27,154 nt of DNA from a virus: positions 1-27,154 of IMG/VR virus record IMGVR_UViG_3300034064_000522; one strand, given 5' to 3'. Below are positions 20,830 to 27,154 of the stretch, one piece after another. Every line of letters starts with the position of its first letter. The stretch's first letter is position 1. The notes beneath the pieces were generated by a model. It saw nothing but the letters and a program-made list of their open reading frames with translations, had not been told where the DNA came from and searched no databases. The translations under genes were made by a program, and so were the position numbers.

Positions 20830-21450
20830 ATGGCAAACACTGCCTCCGCCTACGGGATGGTGCCGGTCAATTTGATCGGTGGCCGTCCTTTTGCAGGCTC
20901 GACCCGGATGCTGCCTATCGCATCCAACTACGCTACGAGCATCTTCTTTGGTGATGTCGTCAAACTCGTTGATACCGGCACCATCGCTAAGGATGTTGGC
21001 ACCTCCACGCTGACGCCGATTGGCATCTTCATGGGCGTGTCGTACATGGACCCGACCTACGGATCGACGTTCCGCCAGATGTACACGGCGAACACCGTTC
21101 CGGCGAACTCGACGCTTTCCATTGCCTATGTCTGCGATGACCCGTCCACGGTCTTCAGGATTCAGGGTAATGCGGCCATGACCCAGACCATGTTGTTCAA
21201 CAACGCTGGTGTGGTTCAGGGTGCGGGCGTGACGACCTCTGGCAACAGCGGCGTCACTCTGGATGTGTCCACGGTCGCTACGACCGATACCCTGCCGCTG
21301 CGTATTATCGGCTGGGCCGGTAACAACGTAGAACCCGGCATTGCCGCTGGCATTGCACAGGATTGCCTTGCCCCTACGGACGATTACCCCGACGTTCTGG
21401 TTTCTTGGAACTTCGGAATGCACGCCTATCAGCGCGCACTCGCGATCTAA
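20830..21450 (+). CDS. Probable capsid decoration or minor head protein (206 aa)
   Basis: A beta-rich, Thr/Gly/Ala-rich protein (TGTIAKDVGTSTLTPIGIFM; AMTQTMLFNNAGVVQGAGVT) with few charges, located just before the major capsid gene. It has the composition of head-decorating or small structural proteins. AGAGGACCTATC precedes ATG 20830. No motif proves the role. Confidence 0.75.
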   Translation: MANTASAYGMVPVNLIGGRPFAGSTRMLPIASNYATSIFFGDVVKLVDTGTIAKDVGTSTLTPIGIFMGVSYMDPTYGSTFRQMYTANTVPANSTLSIAYVCDDPSTVFRIQGNAAMTQTMLFNNAGVVQGAGVTTSGNSGVTLDVSTVATTDTLPLRIIGWAGNNVEPGIAAGIAQDCLAPTDDYPDVLVSWNFGMHAYQRALAI

Positions 21451-21464
21451 GGGAGCATTAGACA

Positions 21465-22376
21465 ATGGCAATTTCACGCGCACAACTCCTCAAGGAGTTG
21501 CTCCCCGGTCTCAACGCTCTGTTTGGGCTGGAGTACAAGAAGTACGAAAACGAAGACACGGAAATCTTCGATACGGAGACTTCCGAGCGTTCGTTCGAAG
21601 AAGAGACCAAGCTCGCCACGTTTGCGGCAGCCCCGGTCAAGGCGGAAGGCGAAGGCATCGCCTACGACAACGCGCAGGAAGCTTGGACGGCGCGGTATAC
21701 CCATGAGACGGTAGCCATGGGTTTCTCCATCACTGAAGAAGCGATGGAAGATAACCTGTATGACTCGCTCTCGACCCGGTACACCAAGGCGCTGGCTCGC
21801 TCGATGGCCTACACCAAGCAGGTCAAGGCTGCTGCCATTCTCAACAATGGCTTCAGTGCGAGCTTCCTGTACGGCGATGGCAAGCGTCTGTTTGCTACGG
21901 ACCATCCGCTGGTCAGCGGTGGCACCAACAGCAATCGTCCGACGACGGGTGCCGACCTCAACGAGACCTCGCTGGAAGCGGCTGTCATCCAGATCGCCGG
22001 ATGGCTTGACGAACGCGGACTGCTGATTGCAGCCCAGCCTCGCAAGCTGATCATTCCGACGGCTCTCATGTTCGTTGCGACTCGTCTTCTCCAGACCGAA
22101 CTTCGTGTCGGTGTGGCGAACAACGACATCAATGCGATCAAGAACAACGGGTCGATCCCGGAAGGCTACACGGTCAACCATTACCTGACGGACACCAATG
22201 CTTGGTTCCTGAAGACGGATGTGCCGAATGGTCTGAAGCACTTCGAACGCATGCCCATGAAGACTTCCATGGACGGCGACTTCGATACGGGCAACGTGCG
22301 GTATCGGGCTCGCGCTCGCTATTCGTTCGGTGTCTCTGATCCGCTTGGGATGTACGGCAGCCCCGGCGCAAGCTGA
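21465..22376 (+). CDS. Major capsid protein (Mu gpT-like)
   Basis: The 303-residue protein fits the Mu gpT-like branch of HK97-fold capsid proteins: a helical N-terminus (LLKELLPGLNALFGLEYKKY), the segment YTHETVAMGFSITEEAMEDNL, the domain with GKRLFATDHPLVSGG, a later VNHYLTDTNAWFLKT and the closing YRARARYSFGVSDPLG. These motifs are typical of the family. Its large copy number should make it the most abundant phage protein. It lies after the scaffold and decoration genes. A terminator-like hairpin follows at 22390-22419. Confidence 0.92.
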   Translation: MAISRAQLLKELLPGLNALFGLEYKKYENEDTEIFDTETSERSFEEETKLATFAAAPVKAEGEGIAYDNAQEAWTARYTHETVAMGFSITEEAMEDNLYDSLSTRYTKALARSMAYTKQVKAAAILNNGFSASFLYGDGKRLFATDHPLVSGGTNSNRPTTGADLNETSLEAAVIQIAGWLDERGLLIAAQPRKLIIPTALMFVATRLLQTELRVGVANNDINAIKNNGSIPEGYTVNHYLTDTNAWFLKTDVPNGLKHFERMPMKTSMDGDFDTGNVRYRARARYSFGVSDPLGMYGSPGAS

Positions 22377-22389
22377 TAATCTTCTCTCA

Positions 22390-22419
22390 ACGCCGGGAGG
22401 CCAATCAGCTTCCCGGCGT
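22390..22419 (+). terminator. Terminator-like hairpin after capsid gene
   Basis: ACGCCGGGA and TCCCGGCGT form a perfect nine-pair stem with a 12-base loop (a further GC/GC pair is possible). The following CCTTCCC is pyrimidine-rich but not a U tract, so termination may be partial. Confidence 0.55.
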
Positions 22420-22462
22420 CCTTCCCTCCGCGTAGCGTTGGCCAATTTTTCTGGAGGCTTTA

Positions 22463-23497
22463 ATGTCTGATACCACCACTGAATTTCTCAACGGTCTTCT
22501 TGTCGATGGCGTTCCCACCATGGGAATCAGCGGAATCCCGCTGACCAATGGTCGAGTCATCTTTGTCGATTATGTGAACGGGTCTGATAGCTATAATGGT
22601 AATGCTTCGTCTCCGAAAAAGACGATCTATTCCGCTTATGCGAATGCCCGTGATGGCTACAATGATGTCATTGTCATCGTTGATAATGGTCTGTCCACGG
22701 GCTCGCAGCGTCTGTCGCTGGCGAATGCTGTGGCTGTCGATTCGACGGTCACGGCTGGCACCCTCGTTCTGAGCAAGAACGCGGTTCACATTGTTGGCAT
22801 GGGCGCTCCGTCCCCCGACAGCCGCGCTCGCTTCGCTCCCCCGACTGGCACCTATACGATGGCGACCTTCGGGTCTGGCAACTTTGTGACGATGTCTGGT
22901 TCGGGCTGCATCATCAAGAACGTGTCCTTTTTCAACGGCTTTTCGACCGGAGGAGCAAGTCAGATTTGCTTCACTGTCACGGGTGGACGTAACTACTTTG
23001 AAAACGTCATGTTCGGCGGCGCAGGTGATGCCGCTTCGGCGCAGTCAACGACCAGTCGTAGCCTTCTGGTCAGCGGGACGGGCGAGAATCGCTTCGTCAA
23101 CTGCACGATGGGTCTCGATACTGTGACCAAGACGGTGGCTAATGCCACTCTTGAACTGGCGGCAGCGACACCGCGCAACGAGTTCATTGGCTGCAACTTC
23201 CCGTTCTACACCTCTTCGGCTACCACCATTGGTATCCTTGGAACGGGTGCGGGCTGCATCGACCGCACGACCCTCTTCCGGAGTTGCGTGTTCGGCAACG
23301 CCGCGCAGTCTGGCTCGACCACGATGAGCGGTCTGGCCACGCTTCCAGCCTCTGCCGGCGGCCTCCTTCTGATGAAGGACTGCACGATGGTTGGCATCAC
23401 CGAGTTTGGTACTGACGCCACCACGCGTGGTCAAATCTATGTCGATGGTGCTGCGGCTACCGCCGCCACCAGCGGCATCGCCGTCAACCCGACCTAA
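22463..23497 (+). CDS. Right-handed beta-helix structural protein (344 aa)
   Basis: After a short start, VDYVNGSDSYNGNASSPKK-TIYSAY gives the VDxxNGSD-x-x-(N/D)G...SP opening of pectate-lyase-like beta-helix proteins, followed by repeating strand patterns (GSGCIIKNVSFFNGF; ENVMFGGAG; NRFVNCTMGL; NEFIGCNFPF; FRSCVFGNAA; LMKDCTMVG), in which asparagine or cysteine ladders recur. Such folds are used in tailspikes and in proteins attached to phage heads. Here the gene directly follows the capsid gene, so it may be a head fibre or a receptor- or glycan-binding virion protein. Confidence 0.8.
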   Translation: MSDTTTEFLNGLLVDGVPTMGISGIPLTNGRVIFVDYVNGSDSYNGNASSPKKTIYSAYANARDGYNDVIVIVDNGLSTGSQRLSLANAVAVDSTVTAGTLVLSKNAVHIVGMGAPSPDSRARFAPPTGTYTMATFGSGNFVTMSGSGCIIKNVSFFNGFSTGGASQICFTVTGGRNYFENVMFGGAGDAASAQSTTSRSLLVSGTGENRFVNCTMGLDTVTKTVANATLELAAATPRNEFIGCNFPFYTSSATTIGILGTGAGCIDRTTLFRSCVFGNAAQSGSTTMSGLATLPASAGGLLLMKDCTMVGITEFGTDATTRGQIYVDGAAATAATSGIAVNPT

Positions 23498-23566
23498 CAA
23501 CTGGATTAGCGCCTCCACTCCGGGCGTTAATAGCCGGTGTCACTCCCGGCTTCCTCCTCGCAGACT

Positions 23567-23597
23567 TGGCCCGTAGCTCCGGTTACGGGCCATTTTT
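23567..23597 (+). terminator. Intrinsic terminator
   Basis: TGGCCCGTA and TACGGGCCA form a nine-pair stem with an eight-base loop, followed by TTTTTG. It separates the capsid/beta-helix group from the next structural genes. Confidence 0.85.
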
Positions 23598-23626
23598 GCG
23601 CGGTAATCCTTTGTAGAGGATGAATT

Positions 23627-24271
23627 ATGCGACCCATTACAGTTTCTCTTTCGCCATCAGTTCTCGATGCTGACGGCGTTGCCGCATCCCAGACGCCAGC
23701 AGGCGCGGGTGCGGTCACGATCAATGGCGCTCTCGCCACGGGTGGTGTGGCCACGTTCGCCTCCCCCCAGATCGTCACGATTTACTCAGGCTCGGATATC
23801 TCCAATCGGACGTTAGACGTTACGGGACGCGACCGTGACGGCAACACGATATCCCAGACCTCTATTACCGGACCCAACAACGAAACCGTTGCGACCACCA
23901 AGTATTTCAAAGAAGTCACCGGAGTTACCATCTCGGGGGCTGCGGCGGGTGCCATTACCGTTGGAGTCAACGGGCTTGGCACGAGCCAGATCATTCCTTT
24001 GGATGTCTATCCTCCCGCAAACATCTCGGTTGCTGTTACAGCCGTGACTGGGGCAACCTACAAGTTGCAGTACACCTACGACGATGTGCAGGCGACGACT
24101 TGGCCCAACGGCACCCAGACGTGGTTCGACCACGCGACCATGGTCTCCAAGACTGCCACGGCAGATGCCACAATCAATAATCCGGTGACCGCTGTGCGTT
24201 TTGTTATCACGACGGCGGCCAGCCCACAGTCTCTTACTGGGCGCATTATCCAGTCGGGAGGGATGGTCTGA
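23627..24271 (+). CDS. Structural protein, beta-rich (214 aa)
   Basis: Begins MRPITVSLSPSVLDADGVA; GAGGATGAATT precedes ATG 23627. Alternating Thr/Val/Ala/Gly strands (VTIYSGSDISNRTLDVTG; TGVTISGAAAGAITVGVNG; YTYDDVQATTWP) suggest one or two Ig-like or jelly-roll domains. Similar beta-rich proteins occur in phage virions after capsid genes, with unknown exact role. The stop overlaps the next start by one base (TGATG). Confidence 0.75.
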   Translation: MRPITVSLSPSVLDADGVAASQTPAGAGAVTINGALATGGVATFASPQIVTIYSGSDISNRTLDVTGRDRDGNTISQTSITGPNNETVATTKYFKEVTGVTISGAAAGAITVGVNGLGTSQIIPLDVYPPANISVAVTAVTGATYKLQYTYDDVQATTWPNGTQTWFDHATMVSKTATADATINNPVTAVRFVITTAASPQSLTGRIIQSGGMV

Positions 24272-24633
24272 TGAGCAATGCAACTCTGGTAGAGGTCATC
24301 GGCGGTGGCGCGAAAGCGCCAAGCGCCAGCTTTTCCGTTGTCCCCGCTGGTTTTCAGTACGAGACGGTAGCAGCCGGGCAGACGGCGCAAGTTCTAGGCG
24401 CGACCGGCGCGGCGGGTGACTATCTCAGCCACGTCATCTTGCAGCCCACGACGACGGGGGCGGGAACAACCACGGTCCTCGACAACGCGACGGTCATTTA
24501 CACGTTCACGACCGGCACGTTGGCAGACCTTCGTCCCATCGTCGTCCCGATTGGCTGCTTTAGCGTCTCCGGGGCGTGGAAGGTTACAACCGGCGCAAGC
24601 ATCGCTGTGGTCGGCGTGGGGAACTTCACCTGA
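24271..24633 (+). CDS. Small structural protein (120 aa)
   Basis: Beta-rich (SFSVVPAGFQYETVAAGQTA; LSHVILQPTTTGAGTTTVL; SVSGAWKVTTGASIAVVG). Its low charge and Thr/Val/Gly composition suit a virion component. The start overlaps the preceding stop (TGATG) and the end overlaps the next start (TGATG), so the block is translated as one chain of coupled genes. No family name is recognised. Confidence 0.72.
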   Translation: MSNATLVEVIGGGAKAPSASFSVVPAGFQYETVAAGQTAQVLGATGAAGDYLSHVILQPTTTGAGTTTVLDNATVIYTFTTGTLADLRPIVVPIGCFSVSGAWKVTTGASIAVVGVGNFT

Positions 24634-25451
24634 TGCGCTTCTCCGATATCCTGATGTCGTCTGCAACGCAGGGCAGCGGGCTAGACACCCTTAACGCATG
24701 GGTTGCCAGTGTCGTGGCCAACGGTGGCACGGTGTCGGCTGGACGCGCGGTTATCGTTGGCACCTTCATCGCTGCTGAGAGGGCTTCCGGAGCATGGGAT
24801 TTGACGGATGACTATTGGGGCTTGTGGGCCGAGAACCTCGCGCAGGCTCTCACCTCCCTGAAGCAGCGCAGGCTTGCCGTGGCGACCAATTCACCGACCT
24901 TCACGACGGATCGCGGGTACGCCTTCAACGGCACGACGCAGTACATCGACACAGGTTTCATTCCATTGACCCACGCGGCGGTGATGACGGCCACCTCCAT
25001 CCATCTGGAGGTTTACGAGCGCGCGGAGTTGAGCGCGAACACCTACGCGGCCGGCGTAATCAACAGCTCGAGTCGCGCCATCACCATGCGCCCACGAGCC
25101 GCCGGAAACGCGTTCGTTCAAGCGGGAAGCGCGGCGGCTACGTTTACGCTGCCGTCCGCAAGCAGCCTCGGCCTCACGCAAGGCGGCCGGAATGGCGCGG
25201 CTGTGACCGATGTCTATGGTTCAAAAAACGGCGTCAGCATGACGCGCACGGTTGACCCGGCTGCGGTTGGGGTTTCGCTTCCCGCGAACAGCATTTTCCT
25301 CGGCGCTTACAACAACGTTGGAACGGCGGCGGGCTTCCGCGCGGCCTCGATTGGGTTCTCGGCTGTCGGTGCCGCGCTCAGTCAAGCGCAGCGTCTTGCG
25401 CGCTACAACGCGGTGCAGGCGTGGGCGACCTCAGTCGGAGCGAATGTCTGA
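24633..25451 (+). CDS. LamG/concanavalin-A-like lectin-type virion protein (272 aa)
   Basis: I start at ATG 24633 (MRFSDILMSSATQGSG), overlapping the previous stop by one base; the frame reaches to 24576. From residue 70 the sequence has GYAFNGTTQYIDTGFIP, the typical opening of a LamG-like (Laminin_G_3) domain, then strands with YGSKNGVSMTRTVDP and NSIFLGAYNN, and the closing helix (LSQAQRLARYNAVQAW). Such domains bind sugars and occur in phage tail or adsorption proteins. It is probably an adhesion factor or tail accessory. Confidence 0.78.
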   Translation: MRFSDILMSSATQGSGLDTLNAWVASVVANGGTVSAGRAVIVGTFIAAERASGAWDLTDDYWGLWAENLAQALTSLKQRRLAVATNSPTFTTDRGYAFNGTTQYIDTGFIPLTHAAVMTATSIHLEVYERAELSANTYAAGVINSSSRAITMRPRAAGNAFVQAGSAAATFTLPSASSLGLTQGGRNGAAVTDVYGSKNGVSMTRTVDPAAVGVSLPANSIFLGAYNNVGTAAGFRAASIGFSAVGAALSQAQRLARYNAVQAWATSVGANV

Positions 25452-25702
25452 TGCCTATGTTCATCCTTCTAACCTCAACTGAAGCCGACAGCGTGCGCGG
25501 CCTCTCCACGCCGTCTGCCGCTCTTAATCCGATAGAGCGGGAAGGCGGTGTATTCCTGTTAGGCGTCGAGGTGCTGGATGATCCGGCACACAAGGCGCAC
25601 TTGGACGTTCTGGCGAAGCTCCCTCAGAAAGACATCGAAGACCCCGACTTTGCGCCAGAGTTGGCAGTTTCCGTTGGCTCCTTGAACGTCGGTAAGGGCT
25701 AG
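25451..25702 (+). CDS. Hypothetical protein (83 aa)
   Basis: Begins MPMFILLTSTEADSVRGLST at ATG 25451, overlapping the previous stop by one base (TGATG). Two short beta strands are separated by polar regions; the end is mixed (LNVGKG). Small proteins of this kind follow lectin genes in tail clusters and may be fibre chaperones or minor tail proteins. No family is recognised. Confidence 0.65.
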   Translation: MPMFILLTSTEADSVRGLSTPSAALNPIEREGGVFLLGVEVLDDPAHKAHLDVLAKLPQKDIEDPDFAPELAVSVGSLNVGKG

Positions 25703-25704
25703 TA

Positions 25705-26106
25705 ATGAGGGGCCTCCCTAGCGCCGAAAAATACAAAGACAAATCCAGATACGTTAAAATGCCCCGGTTTTTACAGGGCACCAAGGGGGCCAACTATGTC
25801 TCGCGAGCCATGCAACCGGGTGGGTACGCCGAAGGCGGCACCATCAGGCAAGGCCTTGGCGGCCTCACCGAGTTCTTCGACTACGAAAGCCCCGGTGCAA
25901 TCGAGAGGCCGGTCAAAGAAGATAAACTGGGACAAAGTACGGGTGTTCAAACAGCCGGAATACCGGCTGCCATTCTCTCTGGGAAAATACGTTCCGGGGA
26001 AAAGAACGCAGCAAGACCCGGAGCTATGGATACAGGTGGCAATCGAGTCGGGGCTCGTGGAAATGGGATCGCTCAGAGGGGGCGGACCCGTGGGAGACTT
26101 GCTTGA
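25705..26106 (+). CDS. Tail-region gene, 5' part; frame switches near 25915
   Basis: The frame starts at ATG 25705 (MRGLPSAEKYKDKSRYVKMP), with AAGGG nearby, two bases after the previous stop. Residues 1-70 look real: strongly GC-biased third codon positions and the phrase YAEGGTIRQGLGGLTEFF. From about residue 71 (25915) the sequence becomes implausible (TGVQTAGIPAAILSGKIRSG...GGNRVGARGNGIAQRGRTRG), as in an out-of-frame read, up to the stop at 26106. The likely protein continues in the frame of the 25796-26200 ORF. A programmed +1 shift, a base error or a decayed gene are possible. Confidence 0.65.
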   Translation: MRGLPSAEKYKDKSRYVKMPRFLQGTKGANYVSRAMQPGGYAEGGTIRQGLGGLTEFFDYESPGAIERPVKEDKLGQSTGVQTAGIPAAILSGKIRSGEKNAARPGAMDTGGNRVGARGNGIAQRGRTRGRLA

Positions 26107-26200
26107 TCCCCTGAACGGTAATCCCCCCGCGAGGATGAACCGCGAGGACCTTGAGGCTTTGGTTACAAAGGGACTCATGGAAGTTCTGGAGAAATCTTAA
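25796..26200 (+). CDS. Tail-region gene, 3' part in the +1 frame
   Basis: The ORF is open from 25796 to 26200, but its first 40 residues (SREPCNRVGTPKAAPSGKAL...) look like an out-of-frame read of the preceding ORF. From about 25912 it becomes convincing (KKINWDKVRVFKQPEYRLPF; ELWIQVAIESGLVEMG; DLLDPLNGNPPARMNRED; LEALVTKGLMEVLEK). Joining 25705-25917 to this frame gives a protein of about 164 residues. A separate start at ATG 25796 (GGGGG upstream) cannot be excluded. Function unknown; it lies between small tail genes and fibre genes. Confidence 0.65.
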   Translation: MSREPCNRVGTPKAAPSGKALAASPSSSTTKAPVQSRGRSKKINWDKVRVFKQPEYRLPFSLGKYVPGKRTQQDPELWIQVAIESGLVEMGSLRGGGPVGDLLDPLNGNPPARMNREDLEALVTKGLMEVLEKS

Positions 26201-26201
26201 A

Positions 26202-26732
26202 ATGGCATTTGTTAAAGCTGACCGTGTTCAGGAATCCTCAACTTCCACCGGAACCGGCAACATGACCCTTGAAGGCGTATATCAAACGTCTTACCGGACA
26301 TTTGCCAGTCAGATGACCACTGGCGATACCTGCCAGTATTTGATCATAAACACAGACGCTGACGACGAATGGGAGATTGGAGAGGGCAGTTACCTTCTCA
26401 CCGGCAGCAGTTCGTATCTGGTACGCACTGCGATCATCTCGTCTTCCAATGCCAATGCGACTGTGACGTTTACGTCTGGCACCAAGCGGGTGGCGATGCT
26501 GCCAATCGCTTCGTCCATGGTGGTCGAGGACAACCTCGGCAACGCCACGGTGGAAGGGGAACTTTCTGCAAATGTGCTACAGGCCAATAACGGAATCACG
26601 ACAAACAGCCTGACGGTGTCGAGTAGCTATACCATTCCAGTAGGGCGAAGCGGCATGAGCGCAGGGCCTATCACGGTAGCCTCTGGTGTCGCTGTCACAG
26701 TTTCTTCCGGTTCCCGTTGGGTGGTGTTGTAA
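26202..26732 (+). CDS. Fibre-type tail protein (176 aa)
   Basis: Starts MAFVKADRVQESSTSTGTGN. The order KADRVQE-(S/T)-STSTGTG, L-x-G-x-x-x-x-Y-R-T-F, WEIGEGSY and VRTAIISSSNANATVTF...GTKRVAM is a very widespread phage fibre-base domain (adjacent to or within tail fibres). The remainder is beta-rich Ser/Thr/Val (TVSSSYTIPVGRSGMS; GVAVTVSSGSRWVVL). GGAG lies 10 bases before ATG 26202. The stop overlaps the next start (TAATG). Confidence 0.82.
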   Translation: MAFVKADRVQESSTSTGTGNMTLEGVYQTSYRTFASQMTTGDTCQYLIINTDADDEWEIGEGSYLLTGSSSYLVRTAIISSSNANATVTFTSGTKRVAMLPIASSMVVEDNLGNATVEGELSANVLQANNGITTNSLTVSSSYTIPVGRSGMSAGPITVASGVAVTVSSGSRWVVL

Positions 26733-27154
26733 TGAGTGCCGTTGTCTTTTCCGGCGACACAAGCGGCCAGATTTCGGTCGAGGCACCCTCCATCGCGGGG
26801 AACAACACTCTAACGCTGCCTACGGCCACGGATACTCTTGTCGGCAAGGCAACGACAGACACGCTGAGCAACAAGACACTCACCGCGCCTGTCATTGCGA
26901 CCATCGTCAACACCGGCACGCTGACTTTACCGACATCTACTGACACGCTTGTTGGCAGGGCAACCACTGACGTTCTTACCAACAAGACACTTATTCTGCC
27001 TGTCATTGCGACCATCTCAAATACTGGCACTCTTACGCTGCCCATATCGACAGATACGCTTGTCGGCAGGGCAACTACTGATGCCCTCACCAACAAGACC
27101 TACAACGGCAATACGTGGACGGCAGGCGCATCTACCCTGACTTTGGCCGGTAAC
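26732..27154 (+). CDS. Tail fibre protein with 37-residue repeats (3' truncated)
   Basis: Starts at ATG 26732 (MSAVVFSGDTSGQISVEAPS) and runs off the window end without a stop. The repeat TLTLPT-x-TDTLVG-(K/R)-ATTD-x-L-(S/T)-NKTL followed by PVIATI-x-NTG occurs three times (third copy incomplete). TLTLP-x-x-TDTL and TNKTL are characteristic of phage tail-fibre shafts. The receptor-binding tip should lie further downstream, outside the window. Confidence 0.88.
   Translation, partial: MSAVVFSGDTSGQISVEAPSIAGNNTLTLPTATDTLVGKATTDTLSNKTLTAPVIATIVNTGTLTLPTSTDTLVGRATTDVLTNKTLILPVIATISNTGTLTLPISTDTLVGRATTDALTNKTYNGNTWTAGASTLTLAGN
26807..27100 (+). repeat. 111-bp in-frame tandem repeats of the fibre gene
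   Basis: Units begin at 26807, 26918 and 27029; each encodes 37 residues. The third is conserved to about 27100 (LTNKT) and then diverges (YNGNTWT). The units differ at wobble positions, so they are old rather than just duplicated. Such shaft repeats can change in number by recombination. Confidence 0.9.

Noticed and set aside
21474-22445. 323-residue open frame antisense to the major capsid gene
   Set aside because: Shadow of the capsid gene, with the typical composition of reverse reading.

Overview
The window is a contiguous stretch of a double-stranded DNA tailed phage (Caudoviricetes), entered inside the replication module and left inside a tail-fibre gene. It shows a Twinkle/DnaB-type helicase C-terminus, a terminase large subunit, a large P22-type portal, a GroES-like co-chaperonin, a scaffold, a Mu gpT-like major capsid protein and lectin or beta-helix tail genes. 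I see no integrase, transposase, rRNA, CRISPR array or convincing tRNA. The host is not directly shown. The gene style (possible DUF6456-like protein, strong AGGAGG-type ribosome sites, moderately GC-rich DNA) suggests a Gram-negative, perhaps alphaproteobacterial, host; this is inference.

Layout. Positions 1-982 (+): end of the helicase and one hypothetical gene. Positions 960-7603 (-): a tightly packed leftward operon of small hypothetical genes around a MoxR-type AAA+ ATPase and a metallopeptidase-like/VWA protein; several genes overlap by 1-8 bases, and two genes or their spacers are marked by a recurring hairpin containing GGATGAAC. Positions 7604-8938: about 1.3 kb without a credible protein gene, full of inverted repeats. 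Part of it (7759-8002) folds by hand into nested long-range helices and is my best candidate for an undescribed structured RNA. It also holds three 31-33 bp repeats at 45-46 bp spacing and two tandem leftward terminators. Positions 8939-9130 (-): one small gene. Positions 9278-11273 (+): a probable small terminase, a DUF6321-like protein and a PD-(D/E)XK-like protein. Positions 11270-12297 (-): a short cassette with an XRE-type repressor. Positions 12298-12770: noncoding, with a candidate promoter overlapped by a palindrome and followed by three hairpins. Positions 12771-14466 (+): small accessory genes, including a 39-residue membrane peptide, ending with an HTH protein before a strong terminator.

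Positions 14597-26200 (+) form the packaging, head and tail-adhesion block: TerL, portal, a small gene, GroES-like protein, scaffold, a head-associated protein, a probable decoration protein, major capsid protein, beta-helix protein, several small structural proteins, a LamG-like lectin protein, and a gene whose reading frame switches by +1 near 25915. Positions 26202-27154 carry two fibre-type proteins, the last with 37-residue tandem repeats and cut by the window edge.

Four small genes (2163-2288, 6345-6524, 11270-11407, 13624-13743) were found by reading; all have good ribosome sites or stop/start overlaps with neighbours. The interplay is that of a lytic programme: DNA replication and host-takeover genes to the left, packaging and virion genes to the right, with regulatory and structured noncoding DNA between the transcription units.
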